From assembly GCA_013076295.1 (NCBI GenBank), contig RQOL01000531.1, positions 124,001-188,000 of the forward strand: a stretch of 64,000 nucleotides of DNA, given 5' to 3'. A program made the translations under genes and the position numbers. The notes under the pieces were generated by a model, which had not been told where the DNA came from, ran no database searches, and worked only from the letters and a program-made list of their open reading frames with translations. This stretch comes from Sanderia malayensis (Eukaryota > Cnidaria > Scyphozoa > Semaeostomeae > Pelagiidae). Of the stretch, positions 54,100 through 64,000 are shown one piece after another; position 1 is the stretch's first letter; each line of letters begins with the position of its first letter.

Positions 54100-55034
54100 A
54101 GTTTAAAGACTTACTACAATCACGATGAGTCTGTTGGTGGGCGCGTAGGCCATCACGATGTTGGTGCTCGTCCTCGCTGGGGATTGGTTGTGGTTGTTGT
54201 GGTGTTGTTGTTGTTGGCACAGATGGTGGCGTTATGCCCCCACCCAGAACAAAGCGTGCAGCGTGGGGATCGTCGCCGATGAGCACAATCCCGTACAAAC
54301 ATGTCCCTCTTCACCACAAAAGAAACAACGGACGGGGCGTGTGGGGCGTCGTCCAGGGCCGTGTGAGGCATGAGTTTGAGACGGCTGAGGGCTGATGGCA
54401 GCAACAAGTTGGGCCTGATTTTCTGCAAGCTGTTTGACGATGTTTGTAATCGTTTCCAACTGGTTAGGCGGCTGGTGACTTTCCCGATTGTTGGTTGGCA
54501 ACGAGCTGTCTGACATGACGGCGGAGCATGAAGACGCCGGCAGGTTTCGTAATGAGCGAAATCTTTGTGCAAAGTGGTCATCGTCGTTAATGAAGGAGTA
54601 GGGTCAGATTCCAATAATTTCAACTGGATCTCCTCCGGCAAACCTCTGAAAAATTGACGACGCAAAAGAGCGTCGAAGGCGGACGGTGATAAGTCCGGCT
54701 CTGCGTTTTCAGAGCTTCCTTCAGGCGCCACAGGAAATTGCCGGGTCTTCGGCAGTCCGGAGACGTTGTTCTTCGAATTCACGGTAGTATTTGTCTCGGT
54801 CCGCGGCGGGTGCGAAGCAACTTTTCAGACTGGTAAGGAATGATCCAAAGAGTCTTTATCATCTTCATCAATGGTATCATAGTAGGTCGCCGCAGGGCCT
54901 TGCAGAAACGCTGGTAGCTTCGTCAGTTGGATTTCCTCGTCCCAATCGTTGGCCTGTGCACAGCGTGTAAAGTGGCGGAGCCAGGCATTAAAATCACCTG
55001 AGGAAAATCGATCGGGTGATATAATTGAAGGCAT
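54100..55034 (-). pseudogene. gag: Gypsy-C Gag
   Basis: The likely start is the ATG at 55034 (MPSIISPDRFSSGDFNAWLR). LPAFLQGPAATYYDTIDEDD follows, then a frameshift near 54830, then FFRGLPEEIQLKLLESDPTPSL. A second frame break separates the zinc knuckles, which are degenerate: CFFCGEEGHV lies in one frame and CTLCSGWGHNATIC in another. It is about 300 residues when joined, like Gypsy-B Gag. Confidence 0.82.
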
Positions 55035-55063
55035 TTTCTTTGGTTTTGCTCTTGTCACCAATT

Positions 55064-55331
55064 TGTAGCGTGGCGATGAAATAGATATTCAAATAAGAGA
55101 AAACACAAGATGTTGCCTGTTCAAGCTTTAATCACCAACTGAATAAATTACACATTAAGATCAGAATATATCGCTTAATCAAACACATACACGTGCGGCA
55201 AATACAGAGGGGACATATTGGACGACACGATGGTGTTACTCAGACAGACAGACACGGTACCGGAACATGACATACAAACACGTAAGATTAACACATAGAT
55301 ACAAATTTGTACAAGAATCCGAAATGCTACA
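55064..55331 (-). repeat. 5' LTR of Gypsy-C (268 bp)
   Basis: Partner of 43671-43938, followed by AGAG. Confidence 0.95.
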
Positions 55332-55506
55332 AGAGCGTTAGCCAATCACGTTCGGTTTCCCAATCCTTGGGAACAGCACGTGACCTCAGACACATTTTCT
55401 GTCACAGCTGCACAAACTCTTCTGGAGAGAAACCTCAGAATTTTCATTCGCCTCAATTTATCAAAAACACAAAAATGTTGAGTCTGTACACGGGCTAATC
55501 AAATAC

Positions 55507-57384
55507 TCGATGACATGCTGCGTGCTGTTTTATTACTATTGTTTTAGATAGTATGACTTTCACGTTTGTAATTAGTTGGATCAGTTGGTTATCCTTATTC
55601 GTTCTATGATTGTCTTTCTTCTTCAATGCGTACTCGTTAAAAACAAATTCTAACAAAATTCCCCCGTATAGGTAAGTGGAGACCCCCCTAGGGACTTGAT
55701 CTTTCAAGGAAAATATTTGCAGTCTTATCTGGCCTTCAGTGAGGCAACAAGGTAGTTTTTATGATCGAATTATGATTTTTAATACAAGAGTAACGGAAAA
55801 AGCAACCCAAAAAACTTAATATGCCAAGCCCCCTTCCCATTCAAAAGTAGTTTATTTGGGAACACGTCCCAGGCACCAAAATGGGCTACGCACATCACTG
55901 CCAAATACTCTTTTATAAATCTTCGAAAGAAGTTCAGCAAAAGGGGAAGTTTCATACGCCTCTACCGAAAGAAACATGGAATTATCTGATCGTGACAAAC
56001 AATCCTTTTAATTTGATGATGAACACTGAAGTCATTCCAACTATCATTGCGGATTATGACATGCTTGGGTGTGCAAGAACAATAAAATTTCACACAAATT
56101 TCTTCAACTGTCGAGGGGCATTTTTCCATAACACTGGAAGCATACACAATTTTATCAATACATAAGACTGACTCCCGATCAAGTTTTGACTTCGGCTTTT
56201 CCTATCGAAATTCTTAAAAAACTTACAAAAGTTTTTTCTATATCATTTTTACTAAGGTTCATTTTTGGCATTTAATTGTTAATTGGAGTTTTAGTAATTA
56301 CTGGATTACTTCACTGCTTACCGTTTTTGCCCTGATAAAACTTGAATCATGGCACAGGATTTACTAAACAGGGGTTTGAGCATTTTTTACAAATATGGCA
56401 GATTAACAACAATAAAAGCAAACTTACCCACATCAATGCATCATCACTCAGATTCCCGTCTTGAATCCTATCGTTAGTGTCTTGCGAAAGTTCACTTATA
56501 GAGGTTTATTTTAAGGTGCAGTGATAACCAATTTGTGCAGTGATAAATCATGATTGTGCAGTGATAAAATCAAATTTGTGTAGTGATGACTTTTTAACAA
56601 AACAATTTCAGATAAATTTCAAGAAAATATTCTCACAGTAAATGTCGTCCTCGTAGTCATCGATGCAAATAAACAACTAATTGTAAACAGTCAGTACTAA
56701 ACAATTTAATAGCTTTGCTGAACCATCTTATTTTCATTTTCTTTCAATATCTTGGTTCTCAAAAACTTTGCAAAACAAAGACTGCTTGTCAGCTTTTGGG
56801 GTATCTCGGGTTCAGCGTTTTCTATCTGTCATGAAGTAGTGAATAGCTGGTCGTGGGTCATTTTGCCCCAATACTGGCATATTCAAATTTATGTACAAAT
56901 TGTCTGGCATATTCAAATTTACTGGCATAATTTACTCAAATTTACTGGCAAATTTACTCAAATTTATGTACTGGCACATTCAAATTTATGTACAAATTGA
57001 ATTTTCGTCGCTAAAGTCGGTTTCTTGTACTTGCTTTCACGAGGCTGTATGCAGAAGCCTCTCACAATCTGCAGAATGGGGCTTACAAACAAGGATTCTG
57101 GCAAAAATTGTTATCAAGGCGACCTAATTGTACTACTTCCAATAGGAATGGTGAAGAAATTGATCTGAGTTTGTTTTTTCAACAATTGATTTGAGTTTGT
57201 CAATTTAAAAGTAGGCTGCAACCACATATCGAACAGTCACCAAGTCGAGATTTGAACAAAGTATAACATGAAATTCGATCAAATTGCCCTTCATTCAAAA
57301 ATTGTTCAAAAATCTCCCTGTTATTCAAAAATTTTACAATGACGAGAAATAGCACATGGTAGGTCAGTTGAATATCACACACCT
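55507..57384. other. AT-rich sequence with short tandem repeats, no gene seen
   Basis: A GTGCAGTGATAA word recurs about five times at 56516-56590. CATTCAAATTTATGTACAAATTG-type phrases (shorter cores such as ATTCAAATTTA and ACTGGCA) repeat at about 56877-57000. The plus-strand open frame 55881-56165 shows no recognisable domain. Confidence 0.4.
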
Positions 57385-58085
57385 TGTCACGCCCTCAGGG
57401 GTAGCGAGTACTCTTTAGGCGAGCAGATAACCAGGTCAGAAAATACAACAGTTGAGTGGCTGGACTCTCATAATTTTCTGAACAATCGTTTGGTAACTAA
57501 ATAACAAAAAAATACAAAATTCTAACCAGGAAAGCTTCGAAGCTTCTAGAATAAATGGTGTAAAACAATAGATATAGAATGTCAAGGCGTATATATCGGG
57601 AAATATGATACTAGTAAACGAAAATCGACGATGGGCTTGAATCAACGTAAGGCTGAAACAGGCATAGCAAAGAATACAATCGATAACAAAACATAGATAA
57701 GAAAATACGGAACATACAACTATCCAGTAGTTTGATCTGATGAGAATATAAAGCAATTTATAATAAACTTAACGATTACATAGTTCGATGATATATAGTT
57801 CAAATTGTGACTCACAAAATCTGTTGTTTCCAACTCACAACGTTCACGATGATTTGACGGGATGCCACGAAAAAACAGAAACAGCGATTGGTACTAAGTT
57901 CACCATGTAAAAACGAACAAAACAAAACGATAAACTTCGTGATATATATATATACTACTGCGAGCGTGTTGCAGCCAAACGTTACTTGTTGTCCATGTGC
58001 AATTCTAACCAGCCTCGCGGAATATGATATCTCAGTGTTATATTACGAAACCGCGGACTGACCCACACACCGTGGGTACGTAACA
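57385..58085 (-). repeat. Probable 3' LTR of BEL4
   Basis: The right boundary is supported by the BEL4 purine tract (AGATGGGGAG on the minus strand, 58086-58095) followed by TGTTACGTACC. A TATATATA box lies near 57947. The left boundary at TGTCACGCC is a guess because the partner LTR lies outside the window. Confidence 0.4.
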
Positions 58086-58099
58086 CTCCCCATCTGGCC

Positions 58100-61000
58100 T
58101 TATCTTTTAAGGCCACTATCCTCTTGCTCCGATACCAGTGGTACAATTCTGCAGATTGGTCGCACATACTCTTTGATATCGTTGTCGGTGGCGACCTTAA
58201 TCTTTACCTTCCTAACTTTTCCGTCTTTGCTTTCGGGTGCTTCGACTATTCTTGCCAGTGGCCAGTCACGTCGCTTTTGATCATCTTCTTTTAGCAAAAC
58301 AATGTCTCCTATTTTGACGTTTGGCATTTCATTTGTCCACTTCTGTCTAAACGTGACGAGCGACAAATATTCTTGTTTCCACATTTTCGCGAAGATATCC
58401 GCAAGTCCCTGCACTTGCTTCCAATGGTCTTTGGCAGTGTAGCTTTTCTTCTCAAAGTCCCCATCTGGAGCGGACGTTCTATCAAACTTTTGCGTGAGCA
58501 AGATTGCAGGTGTTAGTACTACCGGCGAGTCTGGATCCATGGATACATCTACTAGAGGCCTAGATTCATAATGTCCATGGCTTCACAAAGCACAGTTGTA
58601 AGAACTTCGTGAGTCAATCTCTGGTGACGAGTGAGGATCGAATCAAGAATCTTTTTCGTTGCTCCAATCATTCTTTCCCAAAGACCTCACATGTGGGGGG
58701 CCTTCTGTGGGTTGAATATCCAGCTGCAGCCCTTGGCTTTCAGGAGGTCCTTGACATCGTTTGCTTTAGACATTAATTCCAGTTCATTGGCTGCTCCGGT
58801 GAAGTTAGTACCGTGGTCAGACCTCAGAACTTTAGCAGGGCCTCGAAAGGCAAAGAACCTACGAAGAGCGTTTACCATGCTTGACGTTGTCATAGACTCG
58901 ATCACTTCAATATGCACTGCCCTTGTGTACAAGCAGGTGAACATCACTGCCCACCTTTTGCTGTCGGCAGATCCTCCTCTGGTCCTTCTAGCGACGACTT
59001 CCCATGGTCCAAAAACATCCAAGCCAACACTTGTGAATGGGGGGGCCGGCTCAATGCGATCTAGAGGCAAATCGGCCATTGTTTGTGTGGCGACTGCGCC
59101 TCTTAGCTTCTTACAGGTCACGCATTTGCTGATCATTGCGGAGACAAGTCGTTTGCTTCCAGTGACCCAGAAGCCTGCGTTTCTGATGGCACCTTCAGTG
59201 AGCTTGCGTCCTTGATGTCTAGTCACTTCATGATAGTGTCGTATCACCAGCTCCGTGACATGAGATTTCTGGGGTAACACTAAAGGATGTTTTTGATTGT
59301 ATGGAACCTCTTGTCTTTCGCATCGCCCTCCAACACGTATTAGACCATTTTCCCCTATGGTTGGAGCAAGCTTTCTGAGAGGACTGTCTCTACTAATGTG
59401 TTGCTTATTCTGCAAGTGCTGTACTTCTTCCGGGTAGCTTTCTTGCTGGACGGTAGCCAAGATGACCAGTTCCGCTGACTTAAGTGTTGCAGGGTTGGGT
59501 GAAAGACGGAAGTCTTCCCATCCTTCCTTACGGTGATTCTTGAAGGCTCTCGCAACTTGAATTAGTCGAGCGATTGTTGCACGCAGCCTTCCCCAATTTG
59601 AGAACCTGCTAAATCTGTGACTTCCTAGTCCATACGATTGCACTCCTGTCATGAATGTAGTGGATTCTGGTCTTACTTCAACATCTTTTTCGGGATCTAT
59701 CAGCTGTGGTTGCTCACTGTCTTTTTCGGGGTTCGTACACTCTTGTTTAAGGAAGGCAGGTCCCTCGAACCAGTTGCTGGCACTAAGTTCTACGGCGTTA
59801 GAAGGCCTCGAGGCAAGATCGGCTGGATTGGATGCTGTATTCACAAAGTTCCACTGTGTGGGGCTGGTAGACTGTCTGATTCTGTTAACTCGGTTAGTAA
59901 CATAGGTGTAGAAACATCGCGAGGTGTTGCTGATGTAACCAAGAACGACTCGGCTGTCAGTGTAGAACTTGATGTCTTGAAGCGGGAAATCAATCTCTTT
60001 TTTGATGATTTCTGACAATTCTACCCCAAGAACTGCGGCACAAAGCTCCAATCTCGGGATTGTATGTGCTGGCTTTGGTGCTACCTTTGACTTTGCCATG
60101 ACAAAGCCTGTTTTACAAACGTCACCATAGAAGGCACGCAAGTAACTGACAGCACCGATAGCGATCGTTGATGCATCGGTGAAGACAATTAACTCCACAT
60201 TAGTTGCGGCTTGCAGTGACGAGCCGGTGTAACATCGCGACACGGCTAAATTGTGTAGAGCTTTGAGAGAGTCCGTCCATGCGTTCCTTTCTGCTCTCTT
60301 CTCAGGTTCAATTGGATCGTCCCAATCGACAGTGCCTGTTGTCAATTCTCTCATTAACAGTCTCCCTTTTAAAGTGACTGGTGCTGCAAACCCAAGTGGA
60401 TCGTAAAGACCGTTTACAACTGACAACAAACCTCTTCGTGTGAACTTTTTGTCATTTGGAGAAACAGTCACCAGAAACTTATCATCTTTCAAGTTCCAAG
60501 AGATTCCCAGACTCCGTTGCACCGGGGGCTCATCTTTTGAAAGATCGATATCTTTGAGATCCTTCGCTCTATCGTCTGGGTTGAAGGCAAGCATCACTTC
60601 TTGGGAATTTGAGGAGACTTTGTGCAAGTTGATATTACTCTCAGATAGCATTGCCTTTGTTCTCTTGAGAAGGTCGGTAGCTTCTTCCGGTGTGGCGGTA
60701 CTTGTCAACCCGTCGTCTACATAGAAGTTTCTTCTGACAAAGGCAGCAGCATCTCGGCCGTATGTCAGGGCTCCTTCTTCTGCTGCCTTTCCAAGGAGTC
60801 CAATTGCCACGGATGGAGAAGGTTTATTGCCAAAGACATGCACATTCATACGATAATCTATTGGCATCTTGGATGGATCGTTATCTTCAAACCATAGAAA
60901 CCTTAAGTAGTTGCGGTGACGTTCCGTGACGTAGAAGTTGTAAAACATCTGCTCGATGTCGGCCATAACTGCCACTGGCTCTTTTCTGAATCTCAGAAGA

Positions 61001-61425
61001 ACCCCAAGTAGTGAATTATTGAGGTCTGGCCCACTTAGAAGGACGTCATTCAAGGATATCCCTTGGAACTTGGCACTTGAGTCATAGACAATTCTGATCT
61101 TGTCTGGTTTCATAGGGTGGAAAACTTCAAAGAAGGGAATGTAGAAAACTTCCTGGTCGTCTTCAAATGGTGGCGCTGGCTCAGCATGTCCGTTTTCGAT
61201 GAGTTTTTGCATGAATGCCTGGTACTGTTCTGCAAGTTTGGCATTTGACCGAATTCTCCGTGCAACGCTGTTGAACCTCTTCATTGCTGCTGGTTTGTTG
61301 TTGGGGAGCCGTTCTCTTTGAGGCTTGAAAGGTAATGGCATTTCCCAGTTTCCGGCCTCATTCTTTCTTGCTTCTGCATCGAGGATCGATAAGAATTGTT
61401 GATCTTCTATTGACTTGGCTGGCAT
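58100..61425 (-). pseudogene. pol: BEL4 Pol: RT, RNase H, integrase, DUF5641 (two lesions)
   Basis: 912 open codons from 61425: linker NWEMPLPFKPQRERLPNNK, RT with IVYDSSAKFQGISLND, VMADIEQMFYNF and catalytic FYVDDGLTS, the linker YDPLGFAAPVTLKGR, RNase H (VFTDASTIAIGAVSYL, FYTDSRVVLGY), integrase zinc region (RHYHEVTRHQG, CVTCKKLRG) and core (VGLDVFGPWEV, LRSDHGTNFTG). A TGA stands after KAPHM where Trp is expected before GLWERM (near 58693). A single missing base near 58565 shifts the frame before SMDPDSPVVLTPA. DUF5641 then runs 58540-58100 (FAKMWKQEYL, GDIVLLKEDDQKRRDW). These are minimal changes from an intact gene. Confidence 0.9.
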
Positions 61426-62538
61426 ATGTCTTCTCTAGTGGTGGCGAACACATCGTCTAAAACTGTGACGTGACTTTGACATGGTTCAATCAGGTTATCT
61501 CCTCTAAAATCCAGGCAGCTTTCTCCGATGATCACCCATCCCAGATCAAGACGTTGGGCAAATGGAGCATTTTCCGGGCCTTCTATTTGCTTTCGGACCT
61601 TGTGGGCTTGTAATACATCTCTGCCAATGAGTAGAGCAATCGGTACACTGGGTTCCATAGGCTCTACTTTGTCGACTATGTGTTTCAGATGAGCATATGC
61701 CTTCGCTATTTCTGGAATCGGAATCTCAGAGTGGTTGTCTGGAATGTTACTGCATTCTCTTACGTACGGCAATTTAATGGTGACATGGCCATTACAGGAC
61801 CTAACAGATAGTGCTGACGTGCTGCGACCTGTGACGAGGGTCTCTCCTGCACATGTCTTCATTTTGTAGGTAATTTGTTCGCTCGCAACATCTAGCTTGT
61901 CTAATAATTCAGGCTTTGCTAAGGTTGAGTTGCTTTGGTCGTCTATGACGGCATAAACTGTCATCGATCTTCCCGTAATGTCGTCAAAAACCTCCACTTT
62001 ACAAATCTTCGAACATGATTTTCCTCCTGGAACTGTTCCACAAACGGATGTGCAGGAGTTGCTGACGTTTGTCCTTGACAAGAAGCTACTCTCATTAGCC
62101 TGTTGTTGAGTCTGAGTTACAGTGTTCTCCCCACCGTCTTCTTCCTGGGCAGCAGGCCTGACCACTGGACCAATGTGCATCGCAAGCAGATGCTTATTAC
62201 TGTTGAAAGAAGAGCACTTAACCAACTCATTACAGTCCTTGGCTTGGTGTGTGGTAGAAGAGCAGCACCTGAAGCAAATCCGGTTCTTCATGAGAAGTTG
62301 CTTTCTTTCACTGATCAACTTCTTCTGGAATGCTCTACAATCTCGAAGTGCGTGACTGCTGCTATGGAGGATGCATGCTTTGGATGGGTCGATTCCTCCT
62401 TGTGGTGTTGAGCTCAATGAAACAGCTGTTTTGTTCACATGTGTGAATGCGGCTCGATGTGGCTTCGGGTGTACAGGCCTTTCCGCTTGAGGAGGAGAAA
62501 CCAGAAAACTCACATCGTTTCTCATGTCTGCTTCCTGG
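61407..62538 (-). pseudogene. gag: BEL4 Gag C-terminal half and protease
   Basis: After the insertion Gag resumes at NQEADMRNDVSFLVSPP. Cys/His knuckles follow (CILHSSSHALRDC, CFRCCSSTTHQAKDC), then a DUF1758-type protease region (VYAVIDDQSNSTLAKPELL, where the usual D-S-G is D-D-Q, so activity is doubtful) and PVALLIGRDVLQAH. It ends at 61407, overlapping pol by 19 bp in another frame. Most BEL elements keep gag and pol in one frame, so this is a lesion or, less likely, a frameshift site. Confidence 0.85.
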
Positions 62539-62542
62539 TTAA

Positions 62543-63244
62543 AGGAGACCTGCAAAGGTTTGGCAAGTTGAGCTTTATTAACTAAGTTTGACCCGCTGAA
62601 TTCAGTGGTGGTATTCATTTCTGCAGATTCGACGTATTTTTCTAGATATCGGCTCCCAAACTTTCGGGCGGCAGCCATTTTGTTTCAAGGACGAAAACGA
62701 GTTGTTGATACTTCAGAATGTTGAAAACATTATGATGGTTGGCTGTGCTGCTTATAATTCCAATTCTGTTAATGTTGATGTCTGGTTCGCCTTCCTCGCT
62801 TGAATCAGAATCACTTCCGTTGGGCCTACTTCTGTCTACTTCGTTTTCTCGTGGCATTGGCTCGAATTGATAAGGCTCAACTATCCATTCTGAAGTATCA
62901 ACACTTCCATAATCAAAATCGCCTTGGTTTGTTGTCATATTACAACACAGAACTTCCCAAAAGTAAATTTACAAAATGTTGTTATTCGTTTGGTACAGTA
63001 TAACTGATACTGAACTGACTCATTCCATTCGCCACACCTGAGATGATAGTTCATCTCAGACGTTGTTACGTCTGAGATGAACTAACTCGTTTTCGTCCTT
63101 GAAACAAAATGGCTGCCGCCCGAAAGTTTGGGAGTCGATATCTAGAAAAATACGTCGAATCTGCAGAAATGAATACCACCACTGAATTCAGCGGGTGAAA
63201 CTTAGTTAACAAAGCTCAACTTGCCAAACCTTTGCAGGTCTCCT
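62543..63244. mobile_element. TTAA-flanked transposon (702 bp) with 159-bp inverted repeats
   Basis: Ends AGGAGACCTGCAAAGG and complement; arms 62543-62701 and 63086-63244 match almost perfectly and sit between TTAA copies (62539-62542, 63245-63248). TTAA targets are used by piggyBac and Kolobok elements. The arms encode, outward, MAAARKFGSRYLEK. The centre carries a minus-strand ORF (62642-62938) with EWIVEPYQFEPM followed by a Ser/Asp/Glu-rich part, like the N-terminus of a multi-copy invertebrate family. No transposase is seen. Excision would restore the BEL4 Gag frame exactly (FVEFV to NQEAD). Confidence 0.88.
63047..63084. repeat. Perfect 17-bp inverted repeat with 4-nt loop
   Basis: TAGTTCATCTCAGACGT (63047-63063) and its complement (63068-63084), immediately inside the right terminal repeat of the TTAA element. 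It has no counterpart beside the left terminal repeat. Confidence 0.9.
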
Positions 63245-63248
63245 TTAA

Positions 63249-63945
63249 CAAATTCCACAAAAACCTCGAAGGGTGGGAAAGTGGCGTTGTTTTGCCGTTT
63301 GTAAGTGGTCCCCACTCTCATCCAACGTTCCTGTAAGGGGAACGGTAGCTTCTCTACCATCTGTCGGAGACCTTTGGCTGAGTCGAGTACGGCTAGGCCT
63401 TTGTAAATTCCAGTCCTCTTCGCAGCCTGGATTTCCAGCAGCAGGTAGGCCAGCTGTTGCAGTTTCTCTCCGTCTTTGGCGTTGAACTTTGGGAATTTCT
63501 CTAGCCTTGAAGTTAAGCTCTCTTCGAGTACTTCCGCAGTCCCATATTTCTTCTCCAAGGTCTCCCAAACCATCTGCAACCCTACCTGTGGGTTCTCTAT
63601 GTTGATAGCTCGCAAAGGGGCTACTATTTTGGAGGACTTCTCTCCAAGCCATTTCATAACTAAGTTTAGTTCTTGCGCTGCGGTGAGTTCAAGGTCTTCC
63701 GTGGCCAACTTGAATGAGGCTTTCCATGCCCTAAAGTTGGCAGGGTTGTCGTCAAATTTTAGAAAGCCAGTAGATATCAGCTCCTTTTTCATGAGGTGTT
63801 TGGTTAAGGAGGTAAACGGGTCAGGCTGTTGCAATTGTGGTGTTTGGTACATTCCTGGCATTGACTGGCTTTGCAGAGGGGCTGATTGCTTGCCGCTGAG
63901 TTCCGGTACCTCAAAGATGGCTGGCCTAGGCTGGCTATTAGCCAT
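63249..63945 (-). CDS. gag: BEL4 Gag N-terminal half
   Basis: The ATG at 63945 opens MANSQPRPAIFEVPEL and a Pro/Gln-rich leader. The DUF1759-type domain follows (FLKFDDNPANFRAWKASF, LEKKYGTAEVLEESLTSRLEKF, LPFPLQERWMRVG), the capsid-like part of BEL Gag. The frame is clean up to FEVFVEFV, where the TTAA element begins. The leader upstream (63946-64000) is untranslated or linker. Confidence 0.85.
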
Positions 63946-64000
63946 GGTTGGCGTCCATCCGCTGATTTCTGGAAGTTGGTTGATGACTGGAAGGGTTCTG

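Larger units (their letters stand above)
43671..55331 (-). mobile_element. Ty3/gypsy retrotransposon Gypsy-C, host of BEL3
   Basis: The LTRs 43671-43938 and 55064-55331 are 268 bp each with one difference seen, flanked by AGAG (43667-43670, 55332-55335). Order on the minus strand: LTR, primer site TGGTGACAAGAGC, gag, protease, RT, RNase H, BEL3 insertion, integrase, purine tract AAGGGAGGGGAAG, LTR. It is a sister of Gypsy-B. Coding parts carry many frameshifts in spite of nearly identical LTRs. Confidence 0.95.
43277..55497. mobile_element. MULE-like DNA element (about 560 bp) opened by Gypsy-C
   Basis: The ends TAGCCTGTGTACAGACTCAA and the complement of that at 55497 are inverted repeats extending at least 130 bp (to about 43420 and from about 55375). 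They are flanked by a perfect 9-bp duplication, ATCAAATAC (43268-43276 and 55498-55506), the size typical of Mutator-like elements. Almost all of the interval is the Gypsy-C insertion; the DNA element itself is 43277-43670 plus 55332-55497. No transposase is present. A 10-bp hairpin (43504-43527) lies inside. Confidence 0.85.
58086..64000 (-). mobile_element. BEL/Pao retrotransposon BEL4, runs off right edge
   Basis: Minus-strand gag (from 63945), protease, RT, RNase H, integrase and C-terminal domain down to 58100. Gag is split by a TTAA-flanked transposon (62543-63244). Only a few further lesions are seen: a frame change at 61420, one TGA in the integrase and one missing base at 58565. The 5' LTR must lie beyond 64000. 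The clade resembles BEL1 (ADIE, YVDD). Confidence 0.9.

Noticed and set aside
55881..56165. 94-codon plus-strand frame as a gene
   Set aside because: No recognisable domain, splice or promoter context; the region is AT-rich filler.

Overview
This 64 kb window is metazoan nuclear DNA and is built almost entirely of nested transposable elements. It carries four BEL/Pao LTR retrotransposons (a group confined to animals), four Ty3/gypsy elements, a LINE with an APE-type endonuclease, a Helitron, several TIR DNA transposons and MITEs, minisatellites, and only one convincing host-type gene. There are no bacterial-style operons, and consensus-like GT...AG splice signals occur. The mix suits a cnidarian or another marine invertebrate, but the species cannot be fixed from the sequence alone.

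Layout. At 1-9135, a Ty3/gypsy element (Gypsy-A, minus strand) runs off the left edge. Its LTR is split by a complete Gypsy-B (690-9131, minus). Gypsy-B is interrupted in its reverse transcriptase by a 3.5 kb Helitron-like element (3068-6578), and the Helitron holds a small hAT-like element (3959-4502). At 9136-10732 there is a decayed retroelement endonuclease-like fragment. At 10733-28150 an old plus-strand Gypsy-D carries three insertions: a TIR transposon, an internally deleted LINE with an ATT tail, and BEL1 (minus). BEL1 itself carries BEL2 (19925-26032), which has identical LTRs and one open 1853-codon gag-pol gene and is the freshest element here. At 28150-35500 the DNA is AT-rich and non-coding, with a 16-bp minisatellite, a roughly 178-bp satellite and relics.

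At 35541-38466, three TA-flanked MITEs bracket the only well-supported host-like gene, an intronless FERM-domain ORF (36424-37611). At 38675-42271 there is a near-perfect palindrome: two arms of about 1.73 kb around a 130-bp spacer. Each arm encodes part of a protein with a nuclease-like acidic motif pattern. A solo LTR of the BEL2 family follows (42796-43039).

At 43277-55497 a DNA element with 9-bp target duplications (MULE-like) contains Gypsy-C (43671-55331), which contains BEL3 (45624-51890). From 57.4 kb to the right edge lies BEL4 (minus), nearly intact. Its gag gene is split by a 702-bp TTAA-flanked element whose terminal repeat adds an in-frame coding segment.

Target duplications and boundaries were read directly for most insertions, so the order of insertion can be reconstructed. 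A recurring theme is inverted duplication: several perfect 15-18 bp hairpins with 4-16 nt loops, at least two inside transposon coding sequence where they look like snap-back (template-switch) mutations, plus the 3.6 kb palindrome.
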